Assembly: GCA_035582835.1 (NCBI GenBank)
Contig: JAYKAV010002965.1
Location: 134,797-198,796 of the forward strand
Source of the DNA: Phoebastria nigripes
Taxonomy: Eukaryota; Chordata; Aves; Procellariiformes; Diomedeidae
DNA: 64,000 bases
Direction: 5' to 3'
Positions 24,855 through 35,930 of the stretch are shown one piece after another. The stretch's first letter is position 1. Every line of letters starts with the position of its first letter. The translations under genes were made by a program, and so were the position numbers. The notes beneath the pieces are model-generated. The model was not told where the DNA came from. It searched no databases and saw only the letters and a program-made list of their open reading frames with translations.

Positions 24855-26792
24855 TTCATTTTTTTGCCAGTTAAATGAGCAGAGATTTCTGAAAAAACAA
24901 GAAAGGAACTGATTTAGAAAATAATAAAGAATCAATTTTATCCAATTAATTTTTTAAAGTATAACTGTCCTGTAATTGGCTAAATGAGGTAACATTATTG
25001 TAACTCTTCCAATAAAAACAAAAACTATGTCTGTTTCTCAGTTTCTTAAAAGGTACACAGTAAAGAACAAGAGACATAAAGGGGACAGTAATCTATTACA
25101 GAGAAAATGTATCCATGTAACTGGAGAATATGCAGTTATGGTGACCATACTTACACGCTTCTGGTTACAGCTCAGCTTTGGTCTACAGTTTTCTGGCCAT
25201 ACAATTCATCAAAATTACTTTAACAATGTCCTTTCTTCACAGTGATTTTCCTTCCAAAGTCCATTTAAAACAGGAATTTTTTTCATAGCCAAGACTCCCC
25301 TCCCTACACTTCACAGTCATTAAAAGTATTAAGAGACAGACTTCCTGAAGCAAACACCTGTCCTATGGGTTCTTTGTCGGGGTACTTTCTTTCTTCTCAG
25401 CTCTTGGAATGAGTTGAGAATCCTGCATCCTTCAAGCAAAAGCCAAAGGAATATATTTTGCCTCTTGTAATGGGAGTATGTCTCCCATGAGACTCATTGT
25501 AAATCCATATAGGTTTTGATTTACAATGGGAAAATATTGATCTATTACTTTAATGTTAGTACACTGATTTATGGATCTGGTATTTGAACATGCCTACATG
25601 AGCCATGTTTATGAATTTCTGACAGGGATCTAGAAAGCAGTAATAGTTTAAAGAGATCAAGCCTGAGACATTTATGGACAATATTTTTACTATCAGAGAT
25701 CTGCTTTCATATCCACTATTCTTAAATGGAACATATATCTATTTTTTCTTTCTTATAACTTTGAACTTCTTAAAATCCTCACTTGACAGGAAGATGTGCT
25801 ACTGTCTGCTTGTCTTTAAAATCCACATATTTACCTGTTCCTGTCAAAATCATATGATACTCAAACATGCACATATGCAGTTACAGTATTTTTCTCTCTC
25901 TACAATTTTGTGTGGAATAACATAGTAGAAAATGCTAGTATAAATTCAATACTATATTCTAAGGAAATATTATGAACTCTTGAAGGCAGTTTTTAATCTG
26001 TATGATTCTTCTAAACAGGTCTGAATCACACTAATGATCAGCTCTTCAACACCAGTGTGCCTGGAAGTAAAACAGAGTTCAAACTTGAATGCTGCAAGTT
26101 AAAAATCAAGCATGGGTTATAATATTCAGTGCTAAAAAATGCGTGGATGCTAAAGAAAATAGTCATAAATGTAAATGTATTACTCTGAAAGATTTTCTAC
26201 ATTTTTAAAGAAGTGATCTATGATTTAGAAAGGCACAGAATTCTTGTGAAACTGATTAAAATCAAAGGTTAAGAATGTACCTTCTTCAAGTATGGCCCTA
26301 CTGTCTGTGACCTCAATTTCTGATCTTGATGTAAAGTAGTTAAAAGAAAAATAAATATTAATGATACACTGTTAAGTGAAATGATTTTCTGAAATTTAAA
26401 AGATATAAGTTTACAAGGAATTGAAATTAACACAACATAGGGTTAGAACATAGCATATAATCAGACATTAAATAAGCTTGTTCCCTGAAGAAGAACATAA
26501 TTTCAGATAACTCAAGACATTCACCTTTAGAAACGGAATATGACTATACTTTTTAACCCTTCTTCTCTGGCAGCTAAGCGAAGATTTTAAGGAGTCTTAT
26601 TTACACTAAATTCTCTTTATGTTGTTGTTGCTCTGTTGACCTTAAAACAGATAAAACTGCACTTTTCTCCACTTTAATATTTTCTCCATATTTCCAGAGT
26701 GGTTGAACAAGGCTTTAGTGTAAATGAAAAAAAGGTCNTAAAAGTATAAGACTATGACAGTGTCCAGTGAAGCCCAACCACAGCTGTAGTTC

Positions 26793-27366
26793 TGTCATGG
26801 TTTAACCCCAGCCGGCCNCTAAGCACCACACGGCCGCTCGCTCACCGCCCCCACAGTGGGATGGGGAAGAGAATTGGAAGGGTAAAAGTGAGAAAACTCA
26901 TTGGTTGAGATAAAGACAGTGTAATAGGTAAAGCAACAGCCATGCACGCAAGCAAAGCAAAACAAGGAATTCATTCACTACTTCCCATCAGCAGGCAGGT
27001 GTTCAGCCATCTCCAGGAAAGCAGGGCTCCATCACGTGTAACAGTTACTTGGGAAAACAAAGGCCTTAACTCCAAACGTCCCCCTTTCCTTCTTCTTCCC
27101 CCAGCTTTATATACTGAGCATGACGTCACATGGTATGGAATACCCCTTTGGCCAGTTGGGTCAGCTGTCCTGGCTATGCTCCCTCCCAGCTTCTTGTGCA
27201 CCTGGCAGAGCATGAGAAGCTGAAAAGTCTTTGGCTAGTGTAAAAATTACTTAGCAGCAACTAAAACATCAGTGTGTTATCAACATTATTCTCATACTAA
27301 ATCCAAAACAGCACTATACCAACTACTAGGAAGAAAATTAACTCTATCCCAGCGAAAACCAGGACA
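26793..27366 (-). mobile_element. Solo LTR of avian endogenous retrovirus, copy 1
   Basis: A 574-bp LTR read on the minus strand, beginning with TGTCCTGGTTTTCGCTGGG at 27366 and ending in CCATGACA at 26793, with TG...CA termini. It belongs to the same family as the element at 42332 and aligns with it over the whole length. It lacks about 20 bp, compared with that copy, near 27200-27210. On its sense strand it keeps a CRE-type site TGACGTCA (27121-27128) seven bases upstream of a TATA box, TATATAAAG (27105-27113). The expected ATTAAA polyadenylation signal is mutated to ATTACA (26920-26925). Flanks AGTTC (26788-26792) and AATTC (27367-27371) are a possible 5-bp target duplication with one mismatch. 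No retroviral gene adjoins, so it is a solo LTR. Confidence 0.93.
27105..27128 (-). promoter_or_regulatory. LTR core promoter: CRE site and TATA box
   Basis: On the minus strand a perfect palindromic CRE/ATF site, TGACGTCA (27121-27128), lies just upstream of TATATAAAG (27105-27113). CRE sites near TATA boxes are known promoter elements of many viral and cellular genes. If used, transcription would start near 27080 and run leftward, towards lower coordinates. Whether this LTR is active is not known from sequence. Confidence 0.65.
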
Positions 27367-27371
27367 AATTC

Positions 27372-29436
27372 ATAAAAAAAATACAGCTTTGATCTAAAAA
27401 TAAATCACTTTCAATTATTTGTGATATGTAGTAGAGGTCCATCTCTGTTGTCTTGTTAGTTTCCCACCGGGGAAATCACTAGCTTTGGCTTTTAGCCTCT
27501 GTTTTAGTACGGTAGTTTTATATCTTTGCTTGCTGCTGACTTCCTCTCATTTCTTTCAGATTTACTGCAGCAATTGAAATGAGGAAGAGAAATAGCCACA
27601 ATCTTCATTTTAGCAATATACATTTAGTTCTAAAGTACCATACTGTCTATGACAGATAAATTGTTCAGTGCACTATTTAATAGTGAGAGCTCTATAGATT
27701 GTTTGTATTTTAATTAAATGTAACCTAAATTCAGAATCAGTCTCTAAAGCCTGAGAATGGTGTTCTGGGTTTCCATTACATTAGTACATGATAGTCAATT
27801 AATTGTACATTTCAGAATATAGGTCTGTAGGGGTACTTTTAAGGAGAAAGTTTAAAGACTTTGTTTTGAAGTACCTATTGATCTTCGGATTGCACAGAAG
27901 AGTTATTACGCTGGCATTTACTAATTTGGTTTCATATTTATTATAGTCTGTGATATGTTAACTAAACATTTTTTTTCACTTTTGTTAGCTCATACAGAAA
28001 AAAGCTGACTTGGCAATGTTAAGATGTTAGTCTGACAGATGTAACAGAGAAAGAGCAAAAGGACTGAGTGTTTTTGTTATTCTAGGGGATTGTGATGTTA
28101 ACTCTAGGTGCCAAAACAGACTTTCCTGAGACTTGACCAAAGCAGAAGGATGAGGATTCTGGGAACAGAGAAATCTTGTTCTGAATTTTAAAATAATTTC
28201 TATTGTTTACATCTGTCTAAAATGAAAATAAAGACAAACTTTGGGGAAAAATGGTAATAAAGTAGAATTCTTTTAATTCTCAGAGGATAAGAGATGGGTT
28301 CAGGTTATTCCTTTTTAGGATAATCTAGAAACTGATGTCAGAATTTAAGTTATTCTTTAACTAATGTTTGATGGTGGAAGTTTTTATCTCTGTGGAATGA
28401 AAAAAAGGTTCATGCATATATCTATGGAGTGAACTTAGAACAACATAATTTCACCTCCTTTCAGCACATAGTTTATATCTGAGAAAGTCTGTAAGTGTGA
28501 CAGCTTTTTTTTAATTTGAAAAGGTATACTTTCCTATAGTCTTCCAAGAGCTGTAAATCAACTGGGTCAAGAAATTTCAAATTCAAAGTGGCTTCACCTT
28601 TCTCATAGTATTCTGATTGCTGATAACCCTAATGACCTTCACATGATATCAACTGGCACAGAATCATTAAAAACAGCTAAATCCAGTCCCTCTGCTAAGA
28701 TTTAGATCAACCATGCTTATATAGCCTAGCCTGTGAACCTCTTTCTTTTCTTTTAATATGTAAGGCAAAGGGATGTGCCTTCTCTGTTGCTTTGTCAATT
28801 TTATTTTTTCCTGTAATTTCTTTAACAGCACAGCTCCACCTCTCAGTGGAATTCAACAAAGGTTTTGTGAGAATAGAAGGTGAGCAGTTTTTTCTGGAGA
28901 TCATAGTTAGGTTTTGCTAAACTTTCAAACTGGAATCTTTTGATGAAAGTGTGATGATGTGTCTATGATAATTGGTATAAAGCAGTTTGCTGAGTAGGGA
29001 ACTGAATGGTCAGTCAAATGAGAAAATGGAACATGTTATAAATCTAGCTGTCTCTCATTTCAGAAAGAGTGAAATAGGCTGCTTTGAATGGTAAATTAAT
29101 CACTAGACTATGCTTGCTGATTTTGGAATCAGTGAAGGATTTTGAAACAAAAGTAACTTTAAAACAGCAGTGTCAATTTCAAAGGTCAGGTACATGAAAA
29201 AGAATGTATGGTCTCAGTTTAACTAAGGAAAGGAGCTTGTAGTAGATACTCTACAGGTACTAAAACTTGATCCATTTTACTCTCAAGGTTTTATATATAT
29301 ATTTTAATACTATTATATGTGTTGATTTGAATATACAGTACTAAGACAACTTTTTGCCTGTTCAGGTTATCAATAGTTCTTTAGGAATGTCTTACAGACA
29401 CCCTGATTTGTAATACTACAGTGGTATGTTTGGATT
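27372..29436. other. AT-rich unique sequence, no gene seen
   Basis: 2 kb of AT-rich DNA with no recognised repeat. The longest frame is about 65 codons (28707-28904 minus) and looks like chance. Confidence 0.65.
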
Positions 29437-30668
29437 ACAGAATCATCAAATGGTTTGGGTTGGAAGGGAGCTTTGAAGATCATCTAGTCCAACCCCACTG
29501 CCATGGACAGGGATATCTTTCACTAGATCAGGTTGCTTAAAGCTCTGTTCAACCTGACCTTGAACACTTCCAATAATGGGGCATCCAGAACTTCTCTGGG
29601 CAATCTGTTTGAGTGTCTCACCACCCTCATCATAAAAAATTTCTTCCTTATATCCGATCTAAACCTGCTCTCTTTCAGTTTAAAACCATTGTGCCTTGTC
29701 CTGTCCCTATAGGCCTTGGTAAAAAGTCTCTCTCCATCTTTCTTGCAAGCCCCCTTTTTATATTGAAAGGCTGCAATAAGGTCTCCTTGGCGCCTTCTCT
29801 TCTCCAGGCTGAACAACCCCAACCCGCTCAGCCTTTCTGCATCGGAGAGGTGTTCCAGCCCTCTGACCATTTTTGTGACCCTCCTCTGGACCTGCTCCAA
29901 CAGGTCCATGTTTTTCTTGTACTGGGGACTCTAGAGCTGGATACACTACTCCAGGTGGGGTCTCACCAGAGCAGAGTAGAGGNGCAGAATCACCTCCCGC
30001 AATATGCTGTCCATGCTTCCTTTTATGCAGCCCAGGATACAGTTGGCTTTCTGGGCTGCAAGTACACATTGCCAGCTCCTGTCCAACATTTCTTCCATCA
30101 GTACCCCCAAGTCCTTCTTGGCAGGGCTGCTCTCAATCCCTTCATCCCCCAGCCTGTACTGATATTGGGGATTGCCCTGGCCCAGATGCAGGACCCTGCA
30201 CTTGGCCTTGTTGAACTTCGTGAGGTTCACGCAGGCCTACTCTTCAAGTCTGTCAATGTCCTTCTGGATGGCATCCCTTCCCTCTAGTGAATCAACTGCG
30301 CCACTCAGCTTGGTGTCATCTGCAGACTTGCTGAGGGTGCACTCAATCCCACTGTCTGTTGTTGATGAAGATATTAAATAGTATTGGTCCCAATATGGAC
30401 CCTTGAGGGACACCACTCATTACTGGTTTCCACTTGGACATTCAACCTTTGACTATAACTCTTTGGACGCAGTCATCCAACCAGTTCCTTACACATCTAA
30501 TGGTCCATCCACCAAACCTGCATCTCCAATTTAGTGGCAAGAATGTTGTGGGGGACCATATCAAAGACCTTTGGTATGTCTAGGTACATGTCATCCGTAG
30601 CTCTTCCCTTGTCCACTGATGCAGTTACTCCATTGTAGAAGGCCACTAGATTAGTCAGTGATGATTAT
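29437..30668 (-). mobile_element. 5'-truncated CR1 LINE, reverse orientation
   Basis: A CR1 copy whose 3' end lies at the left. The plus strand shows AATCATCAAATGGTTTGGG followed by the complement of the CR1 3' UTR (GATCATCTAGTCCAACCCC). Rightwards it runs through the C-terminal part of ORF2 to within the reverse-transcriptase region. The last match is the complement of the segment at about 515-550 of the copy at window start. The 5' truncation is typical of LINE insertion. The 3' UTR differs from the first copy (AACCCAAACCATT before the tail), so it is another subfamily, and only one degraded tail unit remains. Confidence 0.95.
29523..30668 (-). pseudogene. CR1 ORF2 reverse-transcriptase remnant, frameshifted
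   Basis: Relic of the C-terminal ORF2 of the reverse-oriented CR1. The last 128 codons are still open (29523-29909), and their protein matches the end of the frame at 3-1649 along its length ([42 protein letters not shown], ending ALSNLI). Upstream the homology jumps between frames (open pieces at 29946-30230 and 29758-30069), showing indels. The region of the FADD motif, complement of about 30307-30330, lies in degraded sequence. The protein is non-functional and truncated at its N-terminus. Confidence 0.9.
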
Positions 30669-33600
30669 TCTTTCAAGACGTACAGCTAAGTGTAATACTA
30701 TCCTTTCAAAACAGGAGTTTATTTCATAGCTAACAATGAAGAAATGGGATTCTTAAGAGTGATTTGTGTGTGTGACTGTTTATAAATAAATAAACAAAAT
30801 AATAAAACAAATAAATACAAATAAATACAAAATAAAATACAAATAAATACAAAACAAATAAAACAAACAAATAAAACAAAGTAAATAAACAAAAGATATC
30901 AACATATATAAAACATTCTTCTTTTACATGTGCATAAGTACATAGAATGTTGACCTTAAAATCACTTAACCGTATTCAATTTTACTGTTACTGATATGAC
31001 TCCAATTTGCCCTAGTTTGGCTTGGTAAATGTAGAAAGAATGCAAACCAGTATTGTAGTAAAACTGCAAAAGAGCTGAGAAGAATACTTATTGACCAGAA
31101 AAGATAGACTGCAGGTATTTAAGAAAGAGACTCGTAACTCAAGCAATCAGTTCAGCATGTAGCCTTAATTAGAGATGAACAGACATAAGGAAAGGCTTTT
31201 AAAAAAATAGGAAAATATAGGGAAAAGAAAAAAAAACCCTGAGTACTCTCCTATTAGAACTTCTATGCCTTGTTCCCAGTGACTGTTTTATAGAAGACAT
31301 ACTGCTACCATTGTTCCTGTTGCAGCTGTCACCCCCATCTGGATTACATCTCAAAAGATTATCCTTCTTTTCTGTATTTTCCCACTATGTCAAACAAATA
31401 TACAAACACAAGGAAATTGCTCAGTGTGGTGGCTGCTTTGTAGTGTGCTTTTGAGGTAGGAAGAGTTTGGCACAGTGGGCAGCTGGTGTTCTGTATTTTA
31501 AGGGAAGGCAATCACTTAACACTTACTTGCCACAACTAGGTCATATGAGACTATCCTTTTTGGTAGCTTAATAGCCTGGTGCTGTTGACTGACTTCTGCC
31601 TTCTGTTCCCAGCTTTACAAACCTGTCCTCTCCCTTGCGCTACTCCTGGGCCACGCCTGTCCCTGCTTCCAGTGAGTGAATGCAGCTTGCCAAGCCAGCA
31701 GTTTTAGGTTTTTTATCTGGTTGGTTTTCTGCTAATTAGTGAATTAAATGAGCTCACTGAAGAATCAAACAAGTGCCAGAAACAATACATTGGAAGCAAT
31801 GGGACCCTGGCTGAAAAGACTAGGTTAGACATATAGGGAGGAGCAGGACTCCATCTGCCTTTGGCAGCAGCCAATTTTTAATTCAGCCCACTTCATGCAT
31901 TTGTGCCCTCTATCTCCCAACAATTTATAGCATGCTTAGGTGCCAAAGGATTCAGATTGCAGTCCAGTGGCTAAGCGACTGCAGTGGTGTCCAAGTACCT
32001 AAATAAGATCCATCACTCAGAGGTTATGACTTACTAAGAGAAAAATCAGTTGGGTTTTTCTCCTGTTTATCTTTGCCTGAGATTTTGGTTTTTTGGGAGC
32101 TTCTGTCATTAAGAGATGCTATTTAATGTATTATTCTCTCACCATACATAATACTGGCAATCTATGATATAATTTAGATTATAGTCTGGATTAATTGCCA
32201 GTATTCAGAGAGGAATACTTTAGGTTGCAATTACATAAGAATAAGATCCTACCATGCGTACAAACTTTTCCATGGAATCACGTTGCTTAACTTAGATGAG
32301 AAATGTATTTCTCTTACNCTTGTTTCTTTTGTAGAGTGATCTCAATGTGTTCACAAGCTATGACTCTTCAATGTTACATGCTTTTTTACTTTGTTGGATT
32401 ACTGTTCTTACTGTGAAAATACCTTATACTACATGGACAGCACCCAGTCTTCAGATGTTGGAATTGTTTCTGTGCTAAATTGTAGAAACATATGCATGTT
32501 TACCATTCACCAGGTTTTTACTGATGTACTGACAAAGATTCAAAGCAACAATTGTGGCTCTAAAAATCAGAAAGTCATTACAGCAAAGAATAGCCAATAT
32601 ATAATCTATTTGGAGGACAGCTCAATCTAACAATGAGGATTACCTGGAATAATAAAAAACAGATGTGAAAGAATGAATGGTATAGTGGGACATAGCCTAT
32701 TAGGAGCTATAGGGTAAATACTGACATCCAGAACTTTTCAGAGTTGCCTGAGAAAAACCAAATGCATTCATACTTGGAGAAATAGTTTCTAATGTATTCT
32801 GCCAAACACAGTAAAATCCTTTGCAATGAAAACACTTCACAAAGTGTGGGGTTCTATAATCGAGTGTATTGCAGGCAACAGCCTACTAATCTTATTGGAA
32901 GCTCTATAATGAGGAAACACACTTCAATGTTTTGTGGATATAAAGAGGGAGAAACAGTTTCCTGTAGAGTGTACAGATGTGTGACCTGATAATTCAGGAG
33001 AATGTGGTAACTCCACTTAAGAGAGCACAGCATAAATAATAAAATATATAAATTATATCAAGTCTCTGATGTTAGAATCTNGTGCATAGGACAGACTATA
33101 TCATATTTTAGCTTTTGATACAGTTAGACCTACAGACCCAGCTAAGGCCTTTGTAGCATTATGCTAAACAGTCATGCAATTAGAAGCTATGTCTGCTTTG
33201 AAGTATATAGGAAAATGAAGCCTAGGATAGGAACCAAAGCATAGGTGAAATGATGCAATTCAAACAGGTCAGTGGCAGAGATGGAAATAGAACCTGGGGT
33301 ATCTGACATCCAGTTCTTTGCTCTGCTAATTGGCCAAAATTATTACTGGAAGAGCTTTGAGGAGAATAAATATATTTTTAAAATGTGGTTCACTACACAT
33401 TTTCTGCCTTGGAAAAGTAATTTGGCTAAAATTGTTATTTCTGATAAAATGAGAGTAAAAAATGAAAATATGAACACCACTGGATAAAAATGCCAAATAT
33501 AGATTAAAAATAGGGATTATGTAAATGTGACATTTTTTTCTAATTTATTTTCCACCAATATGTTTTCTTTAACTTATTTTTCACCAGCAGAAACCCTTTA

Positions 33601-34553
33601 TTCTGGAGTAGATATATGAAGCTAAGAGCAGTATGAAAACTTTAAGGAAATATGAANCTTGCAGAATTTCCCCTTAGATGTTACAGCCTCAGAGATTCTC
33701 AATGTCTAATTAATAATCAGGTTTCTATCAAAAAGATCTTAAATTTCAGTTGCTTGTTCGCAGAGGGTCCTTACTAGCTTTGGATACCTTGAATTCCATA
33801 CCTCATTAATTTGATTTTTAATAAATGTAATTGGAGTAAATGCATNCAGTTGTTAGATAATTTAAATATCTTCTTAAAAAGTTAAAATAAAACTTCCACT
33901 GACTTAATGGAGAACTGTGTTTGTTTCTGAAGGTTAGACCCCTATGAATTAGATTACTCAAGATGAATTTAGATAACTAATAATGGATTTTGCATACTTG
34001 AAACAGATCATTTTTCTTACTGATGTTTGTAATTAAGTTTTCTAATTAATATTTTTTGTATTAGTAAACAATTCATTTGCTGTTATGCACATGTATTGCA
34101 AAGGTANTGACATTCAGAAAAATACTCTTTAAGAAAAGAAGTCTCTTCGCTTACAATTGTAAATATTCATAGACACTGTAATACTCTAATAGAGTGAATT
34201 GGTGATGAAGAAGAGCACAATCAATCAAAAGGTTTGGAGGCTTCGCAGTTTACAGTAAAATACTGACATCTCTAACTTATACTGGCCCAACAAATTTTGT
34301 ATTCTAATTTCCATGGCATTACATTTGTGTAGAAATGAGTCTTTTTCAATTAGTTACATAAGTCCATTTGAATCCCAAATNTGCAAGATGTTCTGTCTGA
34401 GCAGACCTTTGAGCCCATGTCACATCCTTTAATTTAAGCAATTGATGTGAAAGATTTTTTTCTTGCTTATAATAAAACAGAACTTATAAAAGAAATAAGG
34501 GGGTTTAGACATATTTTTCATCTTTAAGGGTTGGTGTTTGTAATGTGGAGTTA
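30669..34553. other. AT-rich unique sequence with A-rich tract, no gene seen
   Basis: 3.9 kb of AT-rich DNA, starting with the A-rich low-complexity tract at 30781-30895. A less AT-rich patch lies near 31570-31690, but it holds no open frame of note. The longest frame is about 79 codons (32391-32630 plus). No repeat family is recognised apart from the tract. Confidence 0.65.
30781..30895. repeat. A-rich compound microsatellite (AAAT/AAAC/AAATAC)
   Basis: 115 bp almost without G, built from interleaved AAAT, AAAC and AAATAAATAC-like units. It sits about 110 bp beyond the truncated 5' end of the CR1, so it is not that element's tail. Such tracts commonly arise by slippage from an A-rich seed. 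Confidence 0.95.
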
Positions 34554-34604
34554 CATACTGTTAGGCTATGTAATAAAAAAGCTGTTCTCCGCAAACACAC
34601 AAAG

Positions 34605-34830
34605 GAGCACAGAGGCACAAGGGCAGATGGGGGAACCTGAGTAATACCCTGCTTCGGCTACTCTCTGGGCCACCACAGGAATGTGATCAGCCCATGAAAA
34701 GTTCACACTCCCATAAGCACAGGGGTGCACAGAGGCACAATGGCAGGTGGGGGAACGACAGTATCCCAGTCAGGGGAACAAGCCCCCTCCTTGGGCATCC
34801 CAGGAGGGCATCAGCCCCATGGGCTGGATG
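34605..34830 (+). repeat. 120-bp-period duplication in the upstream part of the LTR
   Basis: The segment with CACAGAGGCACAAGGGCAG (34608-34626) recurs in near-identical form exactly 120 bp later (34728-34746). The following sequence, with GGGCCACCACAGGA and ATCAGCCCATG (about 34667-34696), recurs in diverged form at about 34793-34821. This is a tandem duplication within the putative U3 region. Duplicated U3 segments are common in retroviral LTRs, where they often carry enhancers. Confidence 0.8.
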
Positions 34831-35055
34831 AGACCCACTACTGTGAGTCAGTGGAAGCAGTTCTCTGGGTCACTTTACAGACTGAGGAAGTCACTGCCTA
34901 GGGCTATGGAACTTGTTATGGGATAAAGGAAAAGAGAATTTTGTGATTGTGTGAGACTTATGGGATGTTTCGAGGAGGAACCAAAGGTGGGGAAGGGGAG
35001 TGATCAAGGTGGTTTGTGGGGGAACATGCGTGGGGAAAAATCAAAGGGATAAGGC

Positions 35056-35064
35056 GATAAAAGG
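35056..35064 (+). promoter_or_regulatory. TATA-like box of the LTR
   Basis: GATAAAAGG lies in the middle of the element, with no competing TATA-like site in the surrounding GC-richer sequence. It would place a start site near 35085-35095. This is inference from motif and position only. Confidence 0.45.
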
Positions 35065-35314
35065 GGTCAGTCGTGTGAACAAAGACTGGTCAGTACCCTC
35101 CTCTGGCTGTGCCCTGCGCCTGATCAGCACAGTCTGTCCTGTCTTCTAAAATTCCATTTCTAACTCTTTTCCTGGGTGAGGGGCTCTCTTGTGTATGTGT
35201 TTGTGCAGGTGTGTGAGTGTGCACTTGTTAGNAAAGATCAAGCTGGACTAGCCTGTAAGTGAAGTGCCTGGGAGCAACGGGGGTGGGGTGTGTCTCTGAA
35301 TGTGAGAGCACAGG

Positions 35315-35650
35315 ACGAGTTGGCTACTGGAGGGACCGGGGGATCAAGGCCAACTGCTGGAGAGGCTGAGACACCTGTGTGTGAGTGTTCCTGTGCAGGA
35401 AGCAGCTGGGGAGAGCAAGGACCCAAGGCCAACTGCTGGATGGATTGTATATCTAAACCCAGTTACTGGGGAGATGCACAATGTTAGTGTCAGGGTGTGT
35501 GTGAATGAGGGTATTGTACTAGCAACCGGNGTGGGACTGCAGCCTCAGGGGCTCATATGTCCAGGTGCCAGTAACTGGGGAGACTGGGATCCAGGGGCCA
35601 GCTAGCATGTAGACTGAGTGTCTGACCCCAGCTGCTGGAGGGATCCACAT
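35315..35650 (+). repeat. Degenerate minisatellite inside the LTR-like element
   Basis: Variants of CCAACTGCTGGAGAGG or CCAGTAACTGGGGAG recur at about 35325, 35350, 35404, 35429, 35460, 35569 and 35627. They are interspersed with TGTGTGTGAGTGTTC-like and GGATCCA-like segments. Units are strongly diverged and of unequal spacing, so the array is old. Several short open frames here on both strands are by-products of the repeat. Confidence 0.75.
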
Positions 35651-35664
35651 TGTACGTACGTACA
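35651..35664. repeat. Perfect 14-bp palindrome (GTAC)n
   Basis: TGTACGTACGTACA is self-complementary over 14 bp and is followed by a short TA run. It lies inside the LTR-like element and is likely a simple tetranucleotide repeat. Confidence 0.95.
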
Positions 35665-35930
35665 TATATATTTCCCACTAACGGACCTTCATCCTGATCC
35701 ACCCCGAGAGGACAGCAGGATGAGGCTGTTGGTGCTGCTTGTGTTCGTGTGAGTGCTGAGTGTTTCTGTGCTGTTCTATATGGCCAGCTGTGTATGTGCA
35801 TTGTGTACCTGTGATTGTGAGCCTACGGCGCATACATGCTCAGCCTCACAACTGGTTGGACGTGGGGCTACAGAGCTGCAGCAGCCTTGCCTGTACTGTG
35901 CTACCAGATTCCACAGTGCTTAACACATAT

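Larger units (their letters stand above)
20591..26787. other. AT-rich unique sequence with palindromes and simple repeats, no gene seen
   Basis: 6.2 kb of AT-rich DNA. Notable content is the palindrome cluster at 21963-22021, a poly-T run (22719-22734), a TAAA run (24225-24244), a TA run (24589-24613) and a C run (24840-24854). No frame exceeds about 83 codons and none is recognisable. A single N occurs at 20833, and then none until 26738. Confidence 0.65.
34559..35925 (+). mobile_element. Long LTR-like element (avian ERV solo LTR) with internal tandem repeats
   Basis: About 1.37 kb of distinctly GC-richer sequence whose central part I recognise as an avian LTR. It contains a TATA-like GATAAAAGG (35056-35064) followed by a conserved downstream segment (CTGTGCCCTGCGCCTGATCA at 35106-35125). 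Proposed boundaries are TGTTAGGC at 34559 and TTAACA ending at 35925. They are flanked by CATAC (34554-34558) and CATAT (35926-35930), a 5-bp target duplication with one mismatch. The upstream part holds a direct duplication of 120-bp period, and the downstream part a degenerate minisatellite (separate entries). No retroviral coding region is present. Boundaries are inferred, and the element could extend a little further to the right. Confidence 0.68.

Noticed and set aside
26942..27223. 93-codon plus and 80-codon minus frames within LTR copy 1
   Set aside because: LTR sequence. The homologous frame is not kept at full length in copy 2 (62 codons at 42584), so there is no sign of coding constraint.
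29613..30287. 224-codon plus-strand frame
   Set aside because: It is the antisense of the reverse-oriented CR1 ORF2 remnant. The antisense strand of CR1 commonly stays open, and no independent protein is known there.
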